Source: Cylindrodendrum hubeiense
Lineage: Eukaryota; Ascomycota; Sordariomycetes; Hypocreales; Nectriaceae
Length of the DNA stretch: 21,899 bases
Direction of reading: 5' to 3'
Assembly (NCBI GenBank): GCA_014621425.1
Contig: JAANBB010000575.1
Span: 1-21,899, forward strand
Position 1 is the first letter of the stretch, and every line of letters begins with the position of its first letter. This document shows positions 1-9,681 of the stretch, in pieces. Position numbers and translations under genes: made by a program. The notes under the pieces are model-generated. The model did not search any database, had not been told where the DNA came from, and saw only the letters and a program-made list of their open reading frames with translations.

Positions 1-908
1 CCGTCGCCCTCTCGGCCAACTTCAGCACCTCGATGCCCCGACGAAGCGACCACGGCGAGGAGACCTTTGAGGAGTTCTCCGCTAGGTGAGACGACCCCCC
101 AATACTCCCAATGGCTTCACAATCCCCTTTTCTGTCGCCCAGAGAGGTGCATTCCTCAATCGCCATGGTGCTGCTGTCGCCGGCGGCCCTGCTTGTCGGT
201 GGGCTGAAAAGATGCCTCAAAACTGGGCCGGCACTGCTCCCACGCGATTTTCCCCGAATACCTTCAATGCGGCCGCCCACGGCCCTCGCTGGGTTCAATG
301 GCTAAACTGCGTCCCTCAACAGATTCGAGAAGGAGTTTGATGGTGTCCAGGACGTTTTCGAGCTTCAGGTAATGCGCCCCACGAGCTCGCTGCTCCAGGC
401 CCGCCCCGGAAATGTCGTATGACTTTTGGCTCACCACTACTTGCAGCGCAACCTGAACAACGCCTTCGCTTACGATCTCGTCCCCTCCCCCTCGGTCATC
501 GCCGCCGCCCTCAAGGCCGCCCGAAGGGTCAACGACTTCGGCACCGCCGTCCGTATCTTCGAAGGTATGCCCTCACTGCAATTGAACCCACGTCGTCGCC
601 GTCGTCGCCGTCGTCTCCCCGCTCGCCCGCCCGACCAATTACCGCCAAAGGGAGATTTTTCGCTCCCTTGACCACATCAATTGAGCGACGCAATCCCCTC
701 GACAACACCCCCACCCACAGCGAAACGGCAGACGATGCATGCGGCGCCCCAGCTAAATAGCTCTTGCTGACTTTCCTCTCTTCTAGGCATCAAGTCCAAG
801 GTCGAGAACAACGGCCAGTACGAGCAATACCTCGAGGAGCTCAAGCCCCTGCGGGAAGAGCTCGGTGTCCCTCTGAAGGAGGAGCTTTACCCCGAGGAGA
901 AGAAGTAA
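1..908 (+). CDS. COX6: Cytochrome c oxidase subunit VI (yeast Cox6 / mammalian COX5A family), 5' end missing
   Basis: This is a nuclear-encoded structural subunit of mitochondrial complex IV, placed on the matrix side of the enzyme. The exons read 1-85 (partial; codons in frame from base 3), 323-368, 447-564 and 787-908, with stop TAA at 906-908. Joined, they give about 122 residues without a stop. The order of motifs matches the family: HGEETFEEF, then FEKEFDGVQDVFELQ, NNAFAYDLVPSPSV, AARRVNDF, VENNGQYEQYLEEL and a terminal GVPLKEELYPEE, closely resembling yeast Cox6. Residues before SDHGEETF (Ser/Thr/Arg-rich) look like the end of a mitochondrial presequence. The start codon lies left of the window. 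Introns 86-322 and 565-786 (237 and 222 nt) are long compared with the roughly 50-nt introns of the neighbours; intron 369-446 is 78 nt. The gene converges on the minus-strand chromodomain gene. Confidence 0.93.
591..615 (+). repeat. CGTCGTCGC tandem microsatellite in COX6 intron 3
   Basis: About 2.8 copies of the 9-nt unit CGTCGTCGC (a CGT/CGC trinucleotide run) lie inside the last intron of the COX6 gene. The run accounts for the Arg-rich and Asp-rich shadow reading frames seen on the two strands here. It is non-coding in the gene model. Confidence 0.7.
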
Positions 909-1539
909 AGGACACTCGTGTGTATCCAGAGTGTTTGATCCCCGGGCGAGCCCGTGTACATGTTAGCAGAGACGGAAGGGAATCCAGAGCAAGAGGTAGA
1001 CTGGGGAGTTTGGTTGCGGCTGCCCCAAATCGATTGTGTTATAACCCCAAGGCGCAACTGGCGACTCTTCCTCTACGCTAATCTCCTTGAATCTTGACGT
1101 TGTATACCCGGTTTGCCTTACACAGCACGTTTCCAAGTCCCATCTATGACAATTCCATGCTTCATGCTTCATGGCCTCAAATTGCTCGATGGCCTCGACT
1201 GAGTCACATCTCACAGCGCACCTCTCATGCTCATGATGCACGCTCTCTAATTGAAACATGTCAGAATCGGTTTTCACACATGGCATGTGCATGCCATGAC
1301 ATCAAATTCCATTACTTCCCCCCCTATCCCTGCCTCCGCATACGCCAGTCGCAATAATGCGAGCCTATCGAAAATACACAGCAGAAAGATACATATGTGC
1401 AGTCCCGAGCTATCTTAGTTCGGCCACCATAAAATCCCAACCACTAGAACATCTAGACACTTCCGTCCCAAAGAAATGTGACTGCTCCGTCGCTCTTAAT
1501 CCCATGTCTGCCTCTCCCGACTTCTCGTACCACCTTTGG
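909..1539. other. Convergent intergenic region (3' UTRs of COX6 and chromodomain gene)
   Basis: This 631-nt stretch lies between the COX6 stop on the plus strand and the stop of the minus-strand chromodomain/HDA2-3 gene. It should hold both 3' UTRs. Composition becomes more AT-rich than in the flanking exons. No convincing coding frame, RNA gene or repeat was seen, and open frames crossing it have no family resemblance. Confidence 0.6.
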
Positions 1540-4500
1540 TCAATCCCTCAGGTGACCCCATCGGCCATTACCGGGCTGCTGACCCATGAACTGCACACCG
1601 GGGATCGCCCCGGATCCATTCCCGTCGTACCCAGCCACTGCAGACGGGCTTGTTCCTCTGCTAGCGGAACCCCCAAACCCCCGACCAGGCCGTGGGCTCA
1701 TCGTGCTGCCGCCCATGCGAGGGCTGCGTGGCACGGGGCTCTGGCGCGTATTCGGCCGACCGTTGCGGAGGCTGAGCTCCTCGCGGAGGTGCGCAACTTC
1801 AATCTCCCGTTCTCGCAACTGAATCTTGAGATCCGCCACAGTACGGAACAGCTCCTTGTTCGCGTTATCGGCCTGGATCTTATGAATCTGCACCATGTTC
1901 TCCGACGCCCTCTTTTGCAAGTCCTCGTTTTGTGCTCGCAACCCCTTGATCTCTGTTCCGAGACCACCAGCCGTGGAGTTAACATCCTGGTATAAGTTTC
2001 GGATGTAATCGGCTTCCCTTTGGGCGTTCTCAAGTCTCTTCTCCAACAACTTGACCTTCTTCTGAGACTCCTCAAACAGCTTCTCAGTCTTGGCCAGTGG
2101 GCTCTCATCTGTCCCCGATGTTTCGGGGGCAGATGTTAAGCGCGCAACTGTGGCCTCGAGTTCCGCTATTCGCTTCTGACTCCTATCGGCCTCTTTCTGT
2201 GCTGCCTCCGCAGCAGTCTTCACAGCCACGTCAGCTTTCAGCTTTGCCTTTTCGAAACTGGAGCGCTCCTGGAGAGCTTTGCGGTGAGACTCAGAGACTT
2301 TGTTGGTGGTCCTCTCAAATTCTCTGAGCCGCTTCTCGAGTCCGTTGATAATAGCCTTGTGCTCGTTGTTAAGCTCATTTGCTGCCGCTTGGCGCTGATA
2401 ATCGGAGACCTATACGTGGTTAGACACCAATAGCGTGTGTTCGGTAGACTAGACCAACCTTTTCAGCCAAGCCCTCCAGGACAGCCAGGGACACGCTGAT
2501 TTGGGACCTTCTCCCACCCGCAGCACCCTTGGGCCTGCTAGAATCCAGTAATTCTCGAAGAGCATAGGTGAGCGGAGGATCGTTGGACTCGAGTGCCGAC
2601 TGCCTCACAGGGAACACGCGTATCCGTTTAGCATCGTCAGAATCCTCTTCGGAGTCCTATGCCTTGGTTAGTCTGGGAGTCACAGCCCCTGCCAGCCGAG
2701 TACCACTTACAAGCTTGCGCTTGAGCCCGCTCCCTTCCATCATTTTGGTATGGGTGGGGATCTGCGACCGAGACTGAGAGCTCAAGTAAAAGTCGAGCAC
2801 ATAGTCCGGGATCGATTGAGGTTGCCATGAGATGCTCTCAGTGAAGCCATTCAAGTAATTTGAGAATACTTCGGCGACCTCATGAGGGTCGACGTACCCT
2901 CGGTCGGGATCGTCTATTAACCTCCTTGCTTGTACGATCCCCGATAGGAGTGCATTCTTTCTCTCGAGAGGTGAGATTTCTTGAGGGACATGAAGGGCAA
3001 TGTGCTCAATCGAATGAGTCGTGACTAGCTGCAACACAAGCGGCGCTTTCCCACCATTGCTGCTCGACGATAGTCTTTGAGAAATGGGGGAAGAGTGAAA
3101 GGTGTGATCAAACCCGATAACAGCATCAAATTTGAATGGATCCAAATCTTCGCTCGATAGGGCCAGAGTAACGCGGACTAGAGAGTCTTTATAGGCACTC
3201 TGTAGTTTTTCGACGCCCTGGCACACTGACTCTAATTCTAGGACCTCTGTTTGAGCAAAAAGAAGTCGAATGAGCTCTGGGGTCCGGGCAAGGACCAAAA
3301 TTTCCGTGTCCTTTTCGATGGCCTGTAGAAGCTCAAACATGAAGTTGAACTTTGGGTTGGCGTCCGTTGAATACCTGGCCTGCTCATTTGCGGGCAGATC
3401 TTCTAATTTGGTGCCAACGAGATCTTGTGGGTAGTCACAAATGTTCATCAAGCGGCTCAGAAGCTGATCAATTCTCTTGACCAACGCTTCGTCAGGTTCT
3501 TTGTAGACCTCGCTGCTGAAATACTCGCCGAATTTTTCGGCATCGAGTCTATATTCGAGCAGGGTCTCGTCGTAAAACGGGCGTCTGCTTGCCTGAAATG
3601 GCAATGTGACAATATGCTCGGATAGTGATACCTCATGTTGTGACGATGAAGATGATTCTGTGTATACTTGCTGATCGGTGCCCTGTCCCATGGTGATAGA
3701 TTGCCCAGACATCTCGCCGATACCCGAAGATATCACAGTCCGGTCAGAAAAGGGCATGGCTAATGTGTGCGTTGAGTCCGCCGGGTCCATTGAGTTGCTT
3801 ATGTCTGCAGGGGAAACGGTTCCCTGGGGCACCTCACCAGAGCTTTCGGCCATCAGGGATCTCGCGATTGAATGACTTGCATTGCCGAACGTCAAGTTCA
3901 CAATCTCTCGCATAGAGTCGACTGCTGACTGATTTGGGTTGACCATGATCGAAGCAGGTGAGATTGACGGGGGGGGCATGTCCTGAGCAGAGCTCCCCAT
4001 AACCTCGGGTTTCCAAGGTTCCACCGGGAAGAGAGGTTGTGAGAGAATGTTTCGTTCAGGAGAACGAATAATCACGTCTGGCGCAACGGTTGCATCGTCT
4101 GCAAGATCAACAGAAGGTGATTGTTGCTGGGGGGCGATCTCGGTCTGCACATCAGTGGTAAGGTCCTCCAGGTCCGTTGCAAGCGAGGCATTGCCGAAAT
4201 CAAACAAGCTCTTCAGCTCGTCTATCGCCGAACTCGGTGGTTTGGGAACCGAAGACTCGTCCATGTTTGAAATCGGTCCACCCTGGCTTGGAGTGATAGC
4301 TGGTGGTGATTCTGGGGTTTCTGGTGTCGGCTGCTCAAGGCAGGTCAGAGACTCTTCTGGTAAATGGTGGGGTGGTAAGGTATGGGAATGAGCAGTACTC
4401 GAGAAATTCGATTCAAGAGGGTTCGCTGTGGAGTGCTCCTGACCTTGTGGTTCTTGTCCGGGCTGCGACGTCTGGAACTGAGCACTGATTGAGGGACTCG

Positions 4501-6140
4501 GCCCAGAAGAATTCAATGTTGAGTGTTCCCCGCCCTCTGGGTGTCTTTGAGACTGACTACTTCCAGGCTCTGTTGTAGGCCCCAATATCAGGTCCTCCCA
4601 CCTTGGTTTCGACTGCGACTTAGGGTTATGTTCGGTGCGGTGGCTGTCTGTAATATTGTCTGGAAAGGATTCAAAGTCCCTAGGAACAAACTGGGCCGCC
4701 TGCGACTCTCTAGAACTATATCGGAGGGTGTTCTGGGTTTCACGGGGATCGTTGACGTAAGAGTTGCCTTGCGAATTGGCGCTGTCAGTATCTCTAGACC
4801 TTTCCAACGCTCTTATCGCAAGAGAAGCCGTAAGAGAACTAGGGAGTGCTGGCGAATTTAGTAACCCTTGAGGTTGGGTTAAAAAGATGGGTTCATGCGG
4901 GACGCCAGTGATGGTCGACGGCTGAGCAGTAGGAGCCTCAGAGACCGAGCGGCTGGCTGGTTGTGGCCCTGGCGCGGTCGACAAGTCCGGACTTCCCGTG
5001 AATTGAGTTTGCGGCTGTTCAAGCTGGCGGGAGGGGATATTAGAGTTGGTCAGCTCTGAGTCTGGCACGATGTCCTGTTGCGACTGAGTCGAGTTTCCCT
5101 GATTTACTGGAACTGAACTCTGGGCCTGGCTGATAGCACCTGATTCTGGACAGCTAAAAGAGTGGCCCTGAGAATCCGAGACAACCAGAGAGCTAACGGG
5201 GATGCAACAGCGGGATGATCTTTGATCTGGCAGTTGCGAAGGGTTAGGGGTAGTGGGAGTTTCAACCGGTGACTGAGTCCAAGTTTGGCCCGACAGGTCT
5301 TGCGAGTCGGGGATAGTTCTCTGGCTCAGCTGCGATGCGAGAATGGCCCTACTATCCTCGTCCTCGAGCTCGGACACTAGCTGGGAACTTTGAGTGTTAA
5401 CAACGCTGTGATACTCGGTGGGATCAAACTGGGCAGGCTTGGACAATTCTATGGCAAGCTTTTGACCGGCGAGGCGAGCAAAATCCTCGGAGCGCAATGA
5501 CTTAGGACTCTGAACTTCGGGGTCGACAGTTCCCGTCGAGCTGGTGGATGGTGCAGTATCTTCGGAAGGTGTGTCGTGAGCACCAATCCTCACCTTCTTC
5601 CTGGGGGGTTCGTCGTAATCAGAAGAGCTTGGGGGGAGCTGGCTTTCACCGGACACATGGGGGCGCTTGGGGTTTCGATACCAGTTGGAAGGTCGCGGCT
5701 CCTGACTGTCCTCCACTTCACTATCAACAGCCGGTGGCGGAGAGGATGCCGGTGGTGGAGAGGATGCTGGTGGCGGAGAAGGTGCCGGTGGCGCAGAGGG
5801 TGCTGGTGGTGGAGAGGATGGCGGCAGCTCCGGGGCAGCGTCTTCCGTGATTTCCCTTTTGCTGTCCTCCCACTCCTGAAGGGCTACGTCCGTTACCTCG
5901 TCACTCTACATGGAGATGGTCAGCTTCTATGTGCAAGAGGTACATCATGGAGATACGGACCCAGCTCGGAGGATACGGTTCTCCGGTGTTGATGTTGTTG
6001 TCCCAGTCCACCAGATACTCGACTTTCCCCTTGACAATCCTCTCATCAAGAATCTGGCGGATGGTATACCACTCTTCGGTCTGCGAGGAGGCTTTGGAAC
6101 TGCGCTTGTTCGACTTCCTCTGTCGGCGTTGTCTGGGCAT
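1540..6140 (-). CDS. Chromodomain protein with HDA2/3-like domain and C-terminal coiled coil (putative histone deacetylase complex subunit)
   Basis: Exons on the minus strand are 6140-5961, 5905-2711, 2656-2459 and 2409-1540 (stop TGA at 1542-1540). All junctions are phase 0, giving about 1480 aa. Residues 23-75 form a chromodomain (EEWYTIRQILDERIVKG, then EYLVDWDNN). A Pro/Ala/Ser 6-residue repeat and a basic stretch (PPRKKVRIG) follow, then about 600 disordered Ser/Gln-rich residues. Residues about 823-1108 resemble the HDA2/3 domain of yeast Hda1-complex subunits (FYDETLLEYRL; PKFNFMFELLQAIEKDTEIL; DAVIGFDHTF). An acidic linker (DSEEDSDDAKRIR), a long coiled coil (about 1195-1406) and a Gly/Arg-rich tail close it. 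The ATG is the first after an in-frame TGA at 6212-6210. This domain set suggests heterochromatin deacetylation, as for HDA-1 partners such as Neurospora CDP-2. Orthology to CDP-2 is inference; the domain calls are by eye. The weakest junction is intron 5906-5960 (donor GTCCGT), which cuts the chromodomain. Confidence 0.82.
5730..5819 (-). repeat. Five 18-nt tandem repeats encoding a PPPASS/PPPAPS run
   Basis: Five consecutive 18-nt units (5730-5747, 5748-5765, 5766-5783, 5784-5801, 5802-5819) differ from one another at only a few bases. They lie in frame in exon 2 of the chromodomain gene, directly after the chromodomain. They encode a Pro-rich linker with 6-residue periodicity. Confidence 0.9.
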
Positions 6141-6219
6141 GGGTACTGCTGGTTGGGTGTCGCGGATGGAGGAATGACGCGCGGGGGCGCAGGACGGGGG
6201 CGAGCGTCGTCACGTTGAG

Positions 6220-6241
6220 AGCTATAGCTGTAACTATAGCT
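6220..6241. promoter_or_regulatory. Inverted repeat AGCTATAG-N6-CTATAGCT
   Basis: Two perfect 8-bp inverted arms (6220-6227 and 6234-6241) flank a 6-nt spacer. The left arm and first spacer bases also form the perfect 10-bp palindrome AGCTATAGCT (6220-6229). It sits about 80 bp upstream of the chromodomain-gene ATG, so it lies in its promoter or 5' UTR. A dimeric transcription-factor site or an RNA hairpin are both possible; no known factor was matched. Confidence 0.45.
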
Positions 6242-6399
6242 GCGACAGCTTGGACCGGCCCGGAGGGGCTTGCGACGACCGGGTGCAGCGGTCAACGCTG
6301 AGGTATAAGTCGACCGAGGCGTGGCGCGCGACGACGATGATAACGAGGCTACTCCCAAGGAGACGTGCTGATGAACAGGCGACCAGAGTCCCGCCAACG

Positions 6400-6407
6400 C
6401 ACGTGAT
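6400..6407 (-). promoter_or_regulatory. ATCACGTG E-box (Cbf1-like RTCACGTG)
   Basis: Read toward the chromodomain gene, the site is ATCACGTG, which fits the RTCACGTG consensus of Cbf1-type bHLH factors. It lies about 260 bp upstream of that gene's start codon. A same-orientation copy lies upstream of MAU2. One octamer match is weak evidence on its own. Confidence 0.35.
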
Positions 6408-7469
6408 TCTGCTGGAGGTGCTGGAACTCGGGCGCCGTCAGCGCGACAGGGCAACCGTTAGCGGGTGGTTGGAGGGGCTACCGGGCTTCAGGGCTTCAGG
6501 GCTCCGCAGTAGTGGGGAGAGGCGTGTAAGGGGACGCTGGAAAGGGAGTTGCATGCAGAGACTGCGCGAGGAATTTGGCGACTGGGTATCTCGATGAGGG
6601 ATAGAACGGGCGAAGAAGATGCTGGAGGTGAGATTTTGTGGTGCGAGTTTGTGAAGGAGAAAGGGTTTGGAGGAATTGCCTCCCGCTCACCTTGCTCTCA
6701 CCTTCGAAGTCATTAGTGACACGGGATCTTGGGCCTGCCTCCGTCCACTCAGTGCAGTTGCCCCCCCGCAACAAAGACAAAGCCAGTTTGCCCGGCTTGC
6801 ATGTGCCAAATCGCTCTTGCGCTCTTCTAAATCTCCCCTATACCTATTCTGTACGTAAATATTTGTTTAGCGGTCCGTTTCATAGGCCCCTGGCGACTGT
6901 CTTACATGGGTTCCAGCAGCTCTTCTTTGTTTCTTCAAGTCACTTCTCACTTCTCACTGCACACGCTCAGCTCTGCGCTAGCTTCTATACCGGCTCCTCC
7001 GGGCGACAAAGGCCTAGTGAATCATCAACACTTTACTTTGGGGTTGTCGTTTGTCTCTTCGCCGCTTCATTTCTATTTTTCATGCTCATCATTCAGAGTC
7101 GGAGCCAGTTCCCAAGAGAATTCCCCAGGACTGTGAATGAGTCCACGGCTGACAGCTTTACTGAGGGTAATATCAGAACCATCCCATTTAGCCCGGCGAC
7201 CCCCATCCACACACATGCTTGTCTCAGTGGCTGCGAGGCGCTGAGACCACTGTGTGCACCTCACAGTTCACAGTAGCGTGCCAGCAATCAATCCTTCTCC
7301 TGCGACATCCCGGCCATCCATCCTCAACGCTGCATCCATCCGTTCTTGACACTCTCGGCCAGCAACAACTCAATTGTGGCGCCCTGTCAATTATCCAGCA
7401 ATCTTATTTGCGGCAATTATTCGCCGCGCCTTCCAGAACCCCATCGTTCGGCGACGCCGGCCGCCAGCG

Positions 7470-9129
7470 ATGTCGGCGACCTTCTCTATCCAGCCTCTCG
7501 GCCGGTTTGCTGGTGCCAGCCAACCGGTGAAAAGACCCAAGGTGAGTGGGTTCGGCACCTGTAGCATCGATGTCCAGTGGATTTCGGCATTGTCTTAGGC
7601 GCGTCAAGAGCCATTCCCGCTTACATGTATCCAGGAGTTCGCATGCTTCTCATACGACGACAACCATGAGTTCCATCTCGACGACTCATCTCTCAAGTAC
7701 TACTACACACCACAGCTCGGTGCAGATCTCTCCAAGGGGTTCGATACCTTCGAGAAGCAAGATGACACGGGTGATGAGCACCTCGATAGCTTGTTGAAGA
7801 CCATCGTTGCCCATGAGAAGGAGACGGGCAAGAAGATAGACGCCACCCTCGTGACATGGCGAGGTATGATGACCAAGGTTTGACTTCCCTCCCATCTCAG
7901 TGGATCACTCAGTAGACTCCCAGTAACTAACATGGCTGATTAGATCATGGCGACACCGTTCGACCAGCTTGATGGGTAGGTGCCTGCCAAATTGCACCGC
8001 CGTCGCATCCCTGACATATTCGCAGCTTTGAGATGAATGCCACGCTATATCAAGTATGCTAGAAAAAACCCTGCTCTATTTGAACCACCTGCTAACGCCG
8101 CCACCTAACGAAGGACTGCCTGTGAGAGAAATCAGTTATCCGTTTCAATCAAGTAGACTGACGTTGGCAGCTTTATTGAGGAGAATCATAAGCACAAGGT
8201 GGCTTCGAGAGCGAATGAGGGAAAGGGCAGGCAGCGTAGAGGACCATCCCTCGAGGTGATGCAGTTCTGGGGTACGTCTGCTTTGCACAAGCACCCAGTC
8301 CCTCTCTGAGCTAACATTGACACTTGACTCCAGGTTATAAGTTCGAAACTCTGTCGACATTACCCACCATCTGGTCTGAGACCTCGAGAGAGTTCATCGA
8401 GAACCGCGACAAAGAAGTGGTCAACAACAAAGCACAGTACTGCTCCGTCGTCCGTACCGGTATTGGCAAAACCGTCCTCTGCCTTGGCGGCGAAGTCGAT
8501 GCAAGTAAGTCTCGGCGCTCAAATCTTCCCCTATCATTTTGGTTTCCCCTTGTGCTAATACGTTGAATCCAGTCTGGGACCGCAAACCCGAGACAAAGGG
8601 CGGCCCAATCAACTGGGTTGAGCTGAAGACGTCGGCAGAAATCCGTAATCAAGGAGACAAGGAAAATTTTCATCGTAAGTTGATGAAGTACTGGATCCAG
8701 TCCTTCCTCCTCGGCGTGCCCAAGATCATGGTCGGTTTCCGCACAAGGGATGGCATTCTCGTCGATGTCAATGAGATTGAGACGCACAAGATTCCCGAGA
8801 CGGTTAACTCTCAACCCAATCCCAAGTGGAACGCAGATATGTGCGTCAACTTTGCGGGAGTCTTTTTAGAATGTAAGATATTACCCGTTCTTTGCCCGCC
8901 TTAATTTTGCTAGCACTGGTGCGCCGGAGAGCCAGTAAAGCTAACATGAGCTGTGATAGGGCTAACGAGGACAATCAACGATGAGGGCGTCTGGCGGATA
9001 GCACGTCGTCAGCAGTCACCAACAATAGAGGTGTACAAGGTTGAAGAGACAGGCCATGGAGACATTCTTTCTGATGAGTTCAAGGACTGGAGGATCAAGT
9101 TAGCCCTTGGACCGAGCAATGAAGCTTGA
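7470..9129 (+). CDS. RAI1: Decapping nuclease / Rat1-interacting protein RAI1 (DXO/Rai1 family)
   Basis: In yeasts, Rai1 binds and stimulates the nuclear 5'-3' exonuclease Rat1, and the family removes defective 5' caps from RNA as a quality-control step. Exons are 7470-7541, 7635-7877, 7944-7975, 8026-8053, 8114-8121, 8171-8271, 8334-8504, 8573-8872 and 8960-9129 (stop TGA 9127-9129). They total 1125 nt, or 374 aa, the usual family length. Diagnostic features are the N-terminal EFACFSYDD, the WGYKFETLST segment, the GGEVDA motif with acidic residues E215 and D217, and the WVELKTS motif with E235 and K237; these supply the metal-binding and catalytic residues of the family. Every junction keeps frame with GT/AG ends. 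The fifth exon has only 8 nt. The ATG opens a frame whose first 24 codons end at a good GTGAGT donor. The gene converges on the kinase gene. Confidence 0.93.
8114..8121 (+). other. 8-nt micro-exon of RAI1 (GACTGCCT)
   Basis: Exon 4 ends at 8053 in phase 0, and the next clear family segment begins C-TTT-ATT-GAG after the acceptor at 8170. Joining them directly gives an immediate stop. Inserting GACTGCCT, which is bounded by an AAG acceptor at 8111-8113 and a GTGAGA donor at 8122, restores the frame. The result reads LYQ-DCL-FIEEN, matching the expected family segment. The flanking introns are 60 and 49 nt and contain CTAAC and CTGAC branch-like motifs. Confidence 0.8.
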
Positions 9130-9681
9130 GATTCGATTGTGCATAGTAGGTAGGACAAGGCCAATCTTCAAAACCACACCCTCTTGCGCTATATCCGTGG
9201 AGAAACGAAAGGCGGACATCAAATCGATTCACTGTTCAAGGATGGAAAGTGACCATGGGTGGTGTGAAATCCTGGCTACCATATGCCTAGGTACTGCCTG
9301 GTCTAGCTATCAAGAAGCACAGAACAACGAAAATCAAAATTTGCCTCCCTCCCTCCATCCGATATAGCAAATTACCACAAAACGCCATGCTCCAGCGGAA
9401 TGCAAGCCAAAAAGAAATCTCAAAGCAGTCGTCAAGATATCATCATCCCATGCCATCTCCTAGAGGCATGATGAAAACTACCCATGTGGCGGACAAACAC
9501 GATAGCAAGCCTCAAGTCCTTCCATTCCCTGTCGGGAAACCCCGCAAAGTCAATCAAGTTGCATACAGAAATCGTACAGTAAATCAGGATATTCGCGTTG
9601 CAATAAGCGATATCCTAGTTTTTGTGTGTTTAATCACGGCCTCTCATCCATTATGTAATGCTGGTGATGAGCTGACTCGGA
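9130..9681. other. Convergent intergenic region (3' UTRs of RAI1 and kinase gene)
   Basis: This 552-nt stretch separates the RAI1 stop from the stop of the minus-strand kinase and should contain both 3' UTRs. It is more AT-rich than the flanking exons and has a short CCTC repeat near 9343-9358. The open frames within it show no family resemblance, and I see no RNA gene. Confidence 0.6.

Larger units (their letters stand above)
6141..7469. promoter_or_regulatory. Divergent intergenic/promoter region between chromodomain gene and RAI1
   Basis: These 1329 nt separate two start codons facing away from each other, so both promoters and 5' UTRs should lie here. The left part (about 6170-6560) is GC-rich and contains a palindromic element at 6220-6241, an ATCACGTG box at 6407-6400 and a short GGGCTTCA direct repeat (6483-6498). 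The right part (about 6780-7100) is pyrimidine-rich on the plus strand, as is common in fungal promoters. Several open frames cross it, but none has a recognisable protein signature or splice-supported continuity. I see no RNA gene. Confidence 0.65.

Noticed and set aside
1357..1995. 212-codon plus-strand frame opposite the coiled coil
   Set aside because: It is antisense to a spliced exon with clear heptad-like coding on the minus strand, and it shows no domain of its own.
5945..6454. 169-codon minus-strand frame upstream of the chromodomain ATG
   Set aside because: It lies in a different frame from the chromodomain exon and is low-complexity. An in-frame TGA at 6212-6210 closes the real coding frame upstream.
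7944..8271. Apparent frameshift or pseudogene in RAI1 around exons 3-6
   Set aside because: A GT/AG-bounded 8-nt micro-exon restores the frame and the expected family sequence, and all later exons are intact with catalytic motifs present.
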